Positions 12,345 to 23,455 of a stretch of 64,000 nt of DNA are shown one piece after another (position 1 is the stretch's first letter; the number at the start of each line of letters is the position of its first letter). Origin of the DNA: Gonatopus flavifemur (Eukaryota; Arthropoda; Insecta; Hymenoptera; Dryinidae); contig JAFFJZ010000001.1 in NCBI GenBank assembly GCA_018340375.1, positions 78,298,001 through 78,362,000 of the forward strand. Reading direction: 5' to 3'. The position numbers and the translations under genes are program-made. Below the pieces are notes generated by a model that saw only the letters and a program-made list of their open reading frames with translations, made no database searches and was not told where the DNA came from.

Positions 12345-12789
12345 CCGAAGAGAACATGAAGGTTCGACAAACGTTCAGAATAGATCAACATAGATCAACC
12401 TGAAGCTTCGTTGGAGCCAACTTTTAGAGTCGTAAACGTTTCGCGAAGTTTAGATGAACATTGGAATGTGCGCTTGAAAATGGTTCCAAGGAAGGTTCAT
12501 TCGAGTTTCAATTTAGCATGTTTTAGAAGGAATTATAATAATTTCCTCTATCGTTCATTTTTTTGTGGAAAAAACTTATATTAAAAAGTTGAAACTACAG
12601 CGAATCTCCGGTAATTCTTCAATGAAAGTTCTGTGGACCTTCCTCGAAATTATTCTCAAGCGGACATTGTAACGTTCATCAAACTCTTCGTCAAATGTTG
12701 ATGAACCCAAACTTGAGCTCCAACGGAGCTTCAGTCTGATCTATGTTGATCTATTCTGAACGTTTTTTGGAGCTTCATGTTCTCTTCGG
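12345..12789. mobile_element. Foldback element with ~155-bp arms
   Basis: The left arm (12345-12507, starting CCGAAGAGAACATGAAG) and right arm (12637-12789) are inverted copies. They share stretches such as ACGTTCAGAATAGATCAACA and TAGATCAACATAGATCA. The middle of about 130 bp is unrelated AT-rich DNA. The internal direct repeat 'catagatcaa' occurs in both arms. There is no coding capacity, and I could not find a clear target duplication. Confidence 0.7.
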
Positions 12790-13128
12790 AATCTGAATCC
12801 TAAAACCGTGAAACATTAAATAATAACCGCGTAACAAACTATTTGCGGAGAAATTTGATATGACGAGCGGAATAATGCATAAATAATTCAAGCATGATCC
12901 ATAATACACCGGCAATTCTCTGCACTGCCGTGTTACATCCCTTGCACGAAAGTACGAGAAAGTTTTCAAATAAAATCAAAATGAATGCAAAATTACATAA
13001 TTGCGATTTGTGTAGTCATTCAAGCGCGTTTTATAATTAACAATAATTAAGAATTTTGATTTACGTATCCTGAATTCAGACTTCAGATAAATATCGTAGA
13101 ATAGTAATTAAATGCAATCGTAGCTTAC

Positions 13129-13400
13129 CTGAAGTCAATTCCCATTTCGTTCGTGCGTTATCTTATTATAATTGCACGCACGCAAGGAAATCTTCGTGGT
13201 AAAGGTCTCATGGTCCTCCTCCTCTTTCTTGTGCATAATCGGAGACCGACGTTGAACGGTAGCCGTAATCGTCACGTTAAAACCTGACAGCAGCGTTGGA
13301 GAAAGGCGACCAACCACCCACCATTGACTTACACAACACTTGGCGCTTGCTCCAGTTATTAGTGTGCGAGACTTTTGCTCTCGTGAATTTGCTGTTGACT
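13129..13400 (-). other. Candidate 5' exon of an unknown minus-strand gene
   Basis: Reading leftwards on the minus strand, this CpG-richer stretch ends in a textbook donor, CAG|GTAAGC, at 13129/13128. The last in-frame ATG before it (13145-13143) would start M-G-I-D-F and splice in phase 2. The right-hand limit is arbitrary because no transcription start can be seen. The next exon was not found in the 13 kb to the left, so a very long intron or a spurious call are both possible. Confidence 0.25.
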
Positions 13401-16389
13401 AACGACAATCCTAGTCGAATTTGTGGCACGGTGTGACAAACAGGATTGTCGATTATCGGTCTTTTGTCCCAGAAACCGGTCCGTGAAACTGTCTCGAAAG
13501 GAAAGGATCATTTGTTTTGTGTTTCTTCTTTTTCTACGGACAAAAAACAAATCGAACGTTTATTTGATTTGTCATGACGTAAAATTATTGTTCATATATT
13601 GAAATCGAAGAAATTCTTTCGTGAATTCTATAAAAGTAAAAAACATTCCATTCAACTTGGCAACGGTGAATAATCGTTTACCCTAGTTCAGACCCAACGG
13701 AACCCATTAGGATCGATTCAATGAAAATTCAATAGGTTGGATCATGATCATTTACGGTTGTAAATTTTGACTGTTCTATTCCGTGGACATGTTGACATTT
13801 CCTTTCATATGGAATTCAAACTGGCATGCAGTTACATGAAAACATTAAATCCAGATTTCAACAGTTAGATACTGGAAGAAAGAATCATTTCCTGCATGTA
13901 GAGATAAAACAGTGCAATAAATAACGCGATTCACATTAGATAGAAGGAACGCGTATAACATAGAGACATTTATGATATACTGTTACTCGCATAACTGGTA
14001 ATAAAGTTACAACAGGAATCGCAATGGTATTATGTTATTCGTAGAGGGAGGACGGGAATCTTGTAAGTCGTACCAAACAACTATAATCACGTATTTGCAC
14101 GCCGTTAGCATTGTCTTGTGTTACTTCGTATCGTACTTTTGTCGCCACCTACATACGTACAAGTATACATTTATCCTCGTAACTGTTGATAGTAACGGTG
14201 TCTGATCCAAATTGACATTGTGTAATCGTAACGCGTTTGTAAAATAACGTAATTGCAAGGATAATGACTCCGACGATGATGTCAGAAACAAACTGTTGGA
14301 AGGTCATTATCATATGCTCTCAAAAGACTCTGAAAAAATAATATCAGAACTAGATAAGGATTGGCTTTGTAGAGTGGCCTGTCGCATTGACCAAAAAATC
14401 TCACTTATAAAATAGAAGATCTCAACAGTCTTTTTCCATCTTGTGAAATAAAAATTTTGTCTGATAAATAAAAAGGTCTAAAGAGGACTCAAGGAAATAT
14501 GTTTGATTCAAAAATCGTTTATCATTTTCTAACTTGAAAGTATAATAAGTAACTGAAAACTCATAACACCTTCTAACCTTCGAAGGTTGCTCTTTTATTT
14601 CATTGAATACATAAGGAATTCTTACCTCCGATTAAATGTCGTATTTATTGTTCAAGTACAATCACCACTTTCAAAGATTGTAAGATCCAAGAGGAAAAGG
14701 TTATTGGACAAAAGACGTTTTTCAATATTTTGCTTTCTTTTTTATGAAGTCGATGATCGAGGACAAATAAAACAATGAAAACTACTACCATTGGAATTGA
14801 ACAATCGCAAAAATTGTTCGATGTACCAGTGGTGCATCCAATGGTGGTACCAGGGTATTCGAATCGAAAGTGTGCATCGTTTTAAAACGAACGTGATATC
14901 AGCATATTTTATAGGCATCATCTGATTGGAGTGTATCAACATACAATGGACAGATTGACAAATCGTTGAGTAATAATCATTTAGTTCTGTACATAAGAAT
15001 ACATCATATCGTGTCATTCTGCTTCTTTCTCTTTGTCGTGATATGATATATAAGCAAGTTTCATTGAAGAAATGAAGACTGAATGCAAATATCAAATCTC
15101 GGTAACAATAAATATGATAAAAATAGAAAGTTCGATACATAATAATCAAAATTAGCCATGATTTACGTAATAATTTTTGGGCCCGAACAAAAGAGATATG
15201 GTGTCAATTATGTCGTTTCCAAGTTGTTACATCTCAAAAGGTGATTTTTGTTTTTCAAGACAAGATGAATTATGTAACCCGTTCCTCCGATCTCTCGACG
15301 CAAATATCTTTCTGCTCCGAATATATATATTTTTTTCTCGTTAATCGAGCAGCAACGGCGACACACTTGAAAAACATGTGGATCAAATTTGTTGCTTAAG
15401 CGAGAATCCCACCAAAAAGATATTATAAATTCACCTGAATACGAAAAGAATAATGAATCTGGTAACCGTAAGATAAATTCCATTATTTTTTATCTTCTCT
15501 CTCCTCAAGAGGACGTAAATTTATGGTTTGAAGCATAAAATGAAATACGATTCTCTGCTTTTTTGAAATATTTTGATACGTGCTTCGTGATAAAGATGAA
15601 TGTTTTGCGAGGTAATTTTAGTACATGTGTATGAATTATATGAAATATGACGGAAGCGATGAAAATTACGATAGGATTTTCATGCATTAAAAAAAAAAAT
15701 ACGTTCGCGTGAAATGAATATTTGTTTCTTCTTTATCCGAATATATAAAATACATAATTGAATTCGAAACTTGTTGATTTCACTCAAATAAAGTGATTTA
15801 ATTTAAATGAATTCGATCTATAAAGCACACAAGTTTCAGTCACATTTCTGCAGTGGTTTTGAAACATTAAGAGGTTGCAGAAATAAATTCAGAACCGTGT
15901 CTGTAGCTTTCAGTAATGTTTGGAGATTGATGCAAAATAGAATTTCAATTATTTATTTTCCGTATACGTTTGGTTTGAATAGTTGTTAACATAATAAACT
16001 AGGTAGAACGTGTGAGATATATGTGTATAATTACGTTGATGAAATATAAAAAAGTGAGAGGAGAGGAATAGTTCATGAAATATGGTCTGTGTATAGAAAT
16101 GAAGAATCAATCGAATTTTTCAAAAGGCTTAGAGAATCCTTGAAATGAGTTCCTCGTCCATTTAAACAGCTGACAAGTATAACGAGAAAAAAATAGATTT
16201 TACCAGTACCAACTTGATATACTTGTTCGCCAACTCGACTCTTAGAAATACATACCGGTAAAAAAACGAGTGCAAAAATGTTGCTCTAATCAGCAATTAC
16301 GTATTCCATGGTAGGAACTGTTCATTAAATCAGTAGCCACGACTGGCTTTACTTTTTTATCAAACGAAACAATTTTGACCTGAAAATTA

Positions 16390-16620
16390 CACTGTAAAAA
16401 ATGATTGTGGAATTTTCCCCCGAAAAGTTACGGCAGCAAAGTTCCTCCATAGATGGGGAATTTTTTAACATAATTTGTTGGACTTTTCCTACATTTGTAG
16501 AGGATTCAACACCCAAAAAACAAAATAATCCCTCAAAGTGTTCGAAAAAAAATTCCCCCGCGATGAAGGGACGAAATCCACCGAAAGAGTGAAGAAAACC
16601 TCATTTTTTATGGAGAGCAC
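16390..16620 (-). mobile_element. Partial MITE, CACTGTAAAAA family
   Basis: It starts TA|CACTGTAAAAAA. Read on the minus strand it aligns with the complete element at 54309-54559: both contain TTTTTGGGTGTTGAATC and end in a GGGAAAAT...TTTTTACAGTG block. The opposite terminus is not recognisable, so the 16620 boundary is approximate and the copy is probably truncated. Confidence 0.5.
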
Positions 16621-16715
16621 GATTAAAATTACTATCGCAGTAGTAGATTTAACTGAAGTTTTAGTAAATATCGAGAAAAATTTTAGTAGTCTCGTATTTT
16701 TTGCTAATTGTCCGT

Positions 16716-17836
16716 TAGGGTGATTCAAAAAAACATGATTTTCGAATTTCAATGAGTGCCGGGCTGAAAAACTGTCTATGGAGTCTAAGAATAAGATTGA
16801 GCCCAAAAAAAAGCAAATCAGGTGATTTTTAGATGATGCGCAAAGCGATTGTTTGGATTTTTACGAGAATTCCAATTAAACCTGCATAATCAAATGACTT
16901 TTTATGCCCACTTGAACATCAAATCAAGTTTAGGGCGCGCACGAACCAATTATCCATATTTAAGCCATTTTTTTAATGAAAATTCATACCGTTGATCCGC
17001 TAAATGCGGAATATGTGACCGTATTGAATACATTTAGCTCTTGAAACTACCGGTGAACATTGTCCCGACATGATTCGAAGTATTCCAAGGACTGTTCCAA
17101 CATTTTGTAGAATTTTTTGATAATTTATAGATCATACGTAGCTGCTTTATAAAAAAAATTACTTCCAACTCACTTATTTTACATCAAACGTTACGAAACG
17201 ATGTTTTATAAGTGAGTTATTCAAGAAATCCGGCAAGAGCCGGGCATGCAAGGCATTTTCCTGAAATAACATCAATTACGAGTTCAATTAAGAAATTAAT
17301 TAATTAATTAATTAAATCAACTTTTCATTGATTCAATCGTCCCTAAAATCGGAAAAAATCTATGAGTTCATATGTGTATTGAATATTATATGTAATCAAT
17401 ATTTATCAATTTGCTTATTACTATTTTATTGTAAATAACCAATTCCTTCAATTTCTAAGCCATATTTATATATTACAATGTCTATTCATATCTATCTGTG
17501 TGAAAATAAAGGAATTTGGTTTTCAATTATTTATAAAAAAACAAAAAATTGACAAATGAACCCGTGAACCATGCAAACTTCGAGAGAATAGTTTCACAGA
17601 TACCGCATAAAAATTTCGTCAAGTTCTATAAAAAATTCCAGAAGTTATGAAACATTTTATAATGAACAACTTTTCCGAATTTTAACGTAAAAATCCAAAC
17701 AATTGCTTTGCGCACCATCTAAAAATCACCTGATTTGCTTTTTTTGGGGCTCAATCTTATTCTTAGACTCCATAGAAAGTTTTTCAGCCCGGCACTCATT
17801 GAAATTCGAAAATCATGTTTTTTTTTAATCACCCTA
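16716..17836. mobile_element. Non-autonomous hAT-like element, 1.1 kb
   Basis: This 1121-bp element has long inverted ends of about 140 bp. The left starts TAGGGTGATTCAAAAAAACA and the right ends AATCACCCTA. Both contain the palindromically placed block AAAATCACCTGATTTGC. It is flanked by the exact 8-bp direct repeat TTGTCCGT (16708-16715 and 17837-17844). The 8-bp duplication and TAGGG terminus fit hAT elements; P-type elements also make 8-bp duplications, so the superfamily is an inference. The interior is AT-rich with a TTAA microsatellite and no transposase fragment that I recognise. Confidence 0.85.
17294..17316. repeat. (TTAA)n microsatellite
   Basis: About five tandem TTAA/ATTA units inside the hAT-like element. 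Confidence 0.8.
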
Positions 17837-17844
17837 TTGTCCGT

Positions 17845-18988
17845 GTTCCGTACGCTTTTATGTCTCAAATCAACAGTATCAACATTTATTTTCAACAGAA
17901 CACGAACGTACCCACCAATTCGATAAAATTCCCTATGAACTGTTCAAATCTTTTCGAATATCAATTGGAATACGTCGTTGAAACCATATCAACTAATTCG
18001 CGAAGATTCACGATTCGTCTTCGCGATTATCAACACCGCATAAATCAAATTATATTTCATATCCATCGCTTTACATTGCTTAGTATCATATATAACGCCA
18101 TTTCTCTCCTCTCAACATCCTTTTCAGAATTAAGAACATTTTGCACATCGATCATTCCAGAATACGTTGGAAAGGATATTTGCAAGATAATTTACAAGCG
18201 GATTTGAAACAACAAAACGAAAAAAAAAAGTAACGAAGTAAAAGTAACGTTGGTTATAACGCACACGAGATGGTCATTTTATGTCTCTCTTATGTCCAGG
18301 AATGCCGACATTCAAGGTTCTCAGGGAGAGTACGAATTTACATAAGAATAAATTGCATGTCACATGGCGTGAATGTATTGAAAGTATCCAATATCCCTCG
18401 GACAATTGATATTTTGAAATTAGAATGGCAGCGTATTGCGTTCACCACACCCACAACGCAGACGAGGGTTGCAACCTTGAACCCGGAGACGAAGAACTAC
18501 CGCCGCGTTCAGCGACGACGACGACGACGACGACGACTACGACGACGAAAGTCTTTCTGCTCGGCCTTCACCAACAACGAGCGTACGCAGAAACAAAATG
18601 GAACAAACGGGTCAAGTAACGCATACGATAGCGTATCAAGGAATTGGAAATCGCTTCAACTTTCAACATCTTTTAATCAAATTTTTGTCTTATTATGCAA
18701 TGGTTTTTTCTTATACGTTCGCTTTGGCGGCAGACGTGTGATGTCGGCGATGAAAAATCGATATAATTACACGATGCAAAAGAAATATGTACGGGAAGAT
18801 TAATTTGGCGAAGACTAGCGAACGTGTAATATAACTTGTTCTTCGATAAATATTTATCAAGTTCTTTCCCTAGATTTTGATTTCCCAATTTAGATAGGGG
18901 ATTTTAAACTTTCAAGCATCGAGCGGATTATAAAATTGGATACCGCGGGAGATGGGATATAAATATACTTCATCTTAGTTTATATTAA
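17845..18988. other. Intergenic DNA; low-confidence GC-richer island
   Basis: The stretch 18420-18620 is GC-richer than its surroundings and carries an (ACG)n run. On the plus strand an ATG at 18425 opens a 64-codon frame with a poly-Thr tract, and an overlapping frame encodes a poly-Arg tract. Both compositions follow from the trinucleotide repeat, so neither is good evidence for a protein. It may be an untranslated exon or promoter. Confidence 0.35.
18512..18547. repeat. (ACG)n trinucleotide repeat
   Basis: About twelve near-perfect tandem ACG units with one ACT interruption. Confidence 0.85.
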
Positions 18989-19210
18989 CCCCAGAACGGG
19001 CATGTGGGGTCTTTTAGGACCCCAGGACATTTTTTTCTACCCCAACATCCGAGCCTCTCTTTATCTCTGTAGTTTGTCACCCAAATATTTTCAAAGTATA
19101 CATCCTGACGAACACAAACCGCCCATAGTGAGTTGAAATCCGTTTAGTTTCAAATGAGTTACATCTAGCCATTTGAAATTTTCTGTGTTTTTCACGCGCC
19201 CGTTCTAGGG
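18989..19210. mobile_element. piggyBac-like MITE
   Basis: This 222-bp element is flanked on both sides by TTAA (18985-18988 and 19211-19214), the target of piggyBac transposons. The ends are inverted repeats: left CCCCAGAACGGGC and right GCCCGTTCTAGGG, close to the CCCTAGAA start typical of the superfamily. A sub-terminal palindrome (GGGGTC...GACCCC) follows the left end. It is non-coding. A matching terminus is found at 63737-63759. Confidence 0.8.
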
Positions 19211-21740
19211 TTAACAAGAATTTGTATGATTTAATATCAAATGTTGAACCTCGATGTCTTTACTTGAGAGCAAGGCCTAACTGGATCACCTTATTGGTTT
19301 CAGACGGACTAAGCTTGCATGGCTTGGATGAAATCAGATTGAGCTTCTTTTACGAGACAGCGAGGAGAAATTTCAATGATTTCTGATCTCCAAGGTTGTT
19401 TTGTTTGTTTTCTATATTCTTATATATATGGGAATATATTTGGATTTATTGGAGCTTGGGATTTGATAAGATACAAGAAAAGGGAACAGTGCAGTTGACT
19501 GTTGCAATTTGTTTTGAAATGAATTGGAATGAATGGAACTGAATGGTATTCTGTAAGACAAGATTGTAAGCTGCATTATAAGTTCAATGAAAATGAAAGT
19601 AGAAATATTGTACAGAATTTTTAAATCATACAGCGATTTATAGTTGAATTTCGTAATGTATAATTTGTATGAAACGCTATATTTTATGATTATTGAGTGA
19701 GTAATAATAGTACTAAAGTACCGTTAATTTCTATTAAGCGGCTTGGAAAATTTTTTATGTATCCTTCCGTTATAACATACACATAGAATTAGGTGTCTTA
19801 CTTGTTTCGTTCTCTTGATATGAGTATTTCAAGTGAAAATGGAATGCGCGGTGAGCAGACATTGGAACATAAATCACGTTCGCAGCGGGTTCATTATAAG
19901 CTCAAGTGTTCTAATCATTGCCCACTTAACTCTCCTATGCTACTTGAAGCTACTTTATTTTCGTGAAAGGATTTACATTCGGATATCACTTGGAAGATTA
20001 TTAATTCTCCTTATTAAAAACTGAACACTTTACATAAAATGCGATTTTATTCAAATATACAATTACTCTAATGAGAAAATACGAGTAAATTTGCAATGAC
20101 ATACTATACTATTCATCTAAATTTTTCTACAGATTATCTTGACACTCGATGACCCGAAACCCTTTTAAATAAGAAAACAGAAAAACATTCGCGAGCAGAA
20201 AAATGTCCACAATTATATATAATTTATATAGAATTTTTTCGATTCAGATTTCAGTGCATCTCAGGTGGCACATGACAAAATAGCATCACGTAAGTCTCAT
20301 TAAAATGTCTGCAATAAGACCCTCCTAAAATATTAGTTCTGGTAACTGAATAGTCATTTGAGAAATTTGTTTTAACGATAATTGATCAAAATCAAACCAA
20401 TCTCAATGCGGTGATTTTTTTAGTTATTTCGTGTGGTTCTGGTGGAAAATTTGTTCTGATAAATCATGTTTTTTGAATGCTTCTTGCTTCTTCTAACCTG
20501 ATTTACTTTGGAATACACAATGAGTTGAATCAGGTCGAAGAAAAGTTCATATCAAATTGAATGGGAAGTTGAAAGCACAAACTATACCAGATAAGCGCAA
20601 AGAATCGAATGAAAATTTATTTATTTCGTAACCATGCGCGTAAAGAAAAAAGATTTCGCTATTCTAATGAATCCGTCTTGGCTAAGTGGATTGAATAACC
20701 TAACAGATTACAATTCGCTATGTTTACGAACTGATTCGTTGTAATTATCAGTTCTTCGCTAGTCTTGCGAAGTTTGATTCGCTGAAGCAATGAATTGCCG
20801 TTAAATTCAGCAAACTTGCTTGTTATCCATATAATAACAAACGAATTTCGCTAAAACAGCAAAACAGCTCCAAATCCGTGTTTTGTTCATATTCCAATCC
20901 AGTTCTATCTGGCATTTTAAGCTGGGGAATTCGCAAAGGATCAGCATATAACTACAAATTGTTTGATTTTCAATGTCATACTCCGACGATAAAGATGTTG
21001 ATGATTTATGGAACATTCCTCGACTTCTTAAAAATCCTAAACCCACCTCGAAATTTCATGGATTGACAAACCTCGTATATAACAGATACCACCGAGTTAC
21101 GTGGAATTGAAAGCCGGTGCGACTGGAACTCAATACTTCTAAATGTCATGTTATGAGGTTTCATATTGGCGGTAGAAATTCCACGATACCCTCGTATTCC
21201 GTTGATAATTTCATACTTTCACCGGCCAACTTCGTCCGAGAAAACGAATAAAGTATTATCCTCTAACTCTTAATTATACCTACAACTCAGTGTCAAAATA
21301 TCTATTAGGGATTCTTGATTCCACAAACGTTTTGACGTCAGCCTTTCAAAATGAGGTGAAAAGATACATCCTTTTGGATTTTGTATAATCCTGAGAGTTA
21401 TTAGTCCAAAATGATAATTGAACAATGTTTACACTGTGGAATAATGAAGAGTGGTGAAGAACCTTTTTTGTAAGTAAACTATCTAAATTTTATATTATCA
21501 ATAATTATTTCTTGATTTCTAACCTTCAGATATTTGAGAGGATAGCGTATCGCTCCTTCACGGAAAAAAAGAAAATCGTTAAAATTGACTACGTAGAGAG
21601 ACAATAAAGCTCTTCGAGTCTTTAAACTAAAAAGTTCACAATATATAATGTAATATTGTTCGTAAGATAATAGAATTACTCAATTTATGTTTAGAAATTG
21701 CGACTTTTCTCACTCATTTTACTTTTAGGGTAATATATGT

Positions 21741-21960
21741 CCTAACAGCAAAAGTTGCATTGCAGCTGTTGTTTCAGTGTTGCTGCACCAGTTTATGTTC
21801 TGTTGTTGCTCCATGTATCCAAACATCTTCGCAGCATCATGACAACAACTTTTAAGTTTGCTGCATGTCGCTGCGCATTTGGCGACTCAACCTCCCAACA
21901 ACTCCCCAACAACAGTTGTTGAGAAGTTGTTACAAATTTTTCTGGCACTTTGCTGTTTGG
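21741..21960. repeat. Inverted element with CAGCAAA termini
   Basis: The left end CCTAACAGCAAAAGTTGC and the right end, in reverse complement CCAAACAGCAAAGTGCC, are imperfect inverted repeats. The interior is dense in 'caacaact/agttgttg' palindromes. It is non-coding and probably a MITE. Confidence 0.45.
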
Positions 21961-23436
21961 GTGCTGTAGAAAAAAGAGAATGAAATTGTGAAATTCACAA
22001 TTTAAACGTGTGGGGTGTAATTATCATTCATTCTGGCGCCCAACACGTGGTATCAGGCTGACCATCCTAATCATGATTCCGTATAAGATCGTGATTACAA
22101 ACATTTTTGAAACACTTTGTTCTACTCTGATGATTCTATAACTTTGTTCTTGAAAGAAGGTCAAGAATTAATTCAATTTCTCAAATAATCATTAGAATCA
22201 AGTTTTTGCTCATAGTCTTTGAAAGCATATAATTAGGTCATAACCTTCCGATCCACAAACAACCATCATCAATTTTACCTTTTTTTTTTCTTGTCAAATG
22301 AAAGTTTAGTTGTTCAAAACATTCTGTTCGTTCTCAAACCCATTGTGAACACGTGTAAATGTAAAATAAGTAAAAAATATGTGTGTTGTTATTAGAGTTT
22401 TTTCATTTCTTATCTGCCGTCAATATTGACGCATGAAAAAATGAAAAAGAAAATAAAATTTGCGACTTCTTTGAATGAGTATCAAATTTGACATCGAATA
22501 ACTTTCTAAAATTCATCTTCTCGGTTCTCCGTCGATGGGAAAAAAAACTCTTTTTCTCCTTATGATTAACGGAGATGATACATCATTAGAGAATTCACAG
22601 ACGATATGTTGTAATATTATCCTAATAAAGTGTGAAGAAATTAGTCGGCCAACCATATTAATCAAACGGATCTGAAAAGTTCTTAGTCACGACCAACTTG
22701 TTCTCACCCATTATTTCATTCATTCAACTTCACAAATACATATACACATGCAAACAATCGAATGATGTTACGTAAAATTCATTGATTTATTATTTCAGCA
22801 TTCATAATCCAAACATTGTTTCATCGATTTTTCCTATACCGTGGATCGTAATGCATCGAAAGATTGAATTCGATATACGTTCAACGTGTATGTTATGCGA
22901 CAATAAATCATTCTCATTCTTGAATGAAATGGGGAAAAGAAACGAGGATTTAATCCTTGAATCTGTGGAGGAGGATTAAAAGAAACAGCATAAAAAGTTT
23001 AATAATTGAAAATCTTCTTGTTATATCAATGACAAATTGATATGTTTTTGGCAGAGTTCATTATTTACTTTTAAATCGTGAATCAAACATTTGGAATCAT
23101 AAATTTGATTTCTCTAAATGATAGCAAATTGTGGAAACATTAGCTTTCTCTAAAGCATTATGAGTTTATAAATTCAACATTCTAAATGATGAAACACATA
23201 ATCGATTTAAATAAATTTCTATAATTTATTTATCCATCATTCAACCTGATCGACATTTATTAAAATTGTATGAAATGTTATTTCACTGCACTGAACTTCA
23301 TATTATTGCGAATAAAGTTTCCGATTTTTCAATGAATCAGCTCTCAATTCTCTGAATGTACAGAAAGAAAAGTATTTGGGATTGATTGTACTATTCACTC
23401 GTCCCAAAGTCAGTAAAGAAATTACTGAATTTCAAC

Positions 23437-23455
23437 CCCCCCCCCCTCCCCCAAT
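23437..23455. repeat. Poly-C tract
   Basis: A run of C residues with one T interruption, unusual in this AT-rich sequence. A likely length-variable site and possible assembly weak point. Confidence 0.8.

Larger units (their letters stand above)
9623..16389. other. Intergenic DNA with scattered repeats
   Basis: No gene can be supported apart from a candidate 5' exon at 13129. The region holds hairpin elements at 10249-10344, 10984-11264 and 12345-12789. A motif 'ccctgctagaaacaccaagca' near 11688 has relatives near 44345 and 49745. From 13.4 to 16.4 kb I see only AT-rich unique sequence and short frames on both strands. Confidence 0.5.

Noticed and set aside
18270..18803. 177-codon plus-strand frame with poly-Arg
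   Set aside because: The Arg tract is a translation of the (ACG)n repeat in a shifted frame; overlapping frames are equally open; no splice or family support.
22029..22060. Possible primer-binding site of an LTR retrotransposon (tggcgccca..., tggtatcagg)
   Set aside because: No paired LTRs, polypurine tract or gag/pol frames nearby; too short to support.
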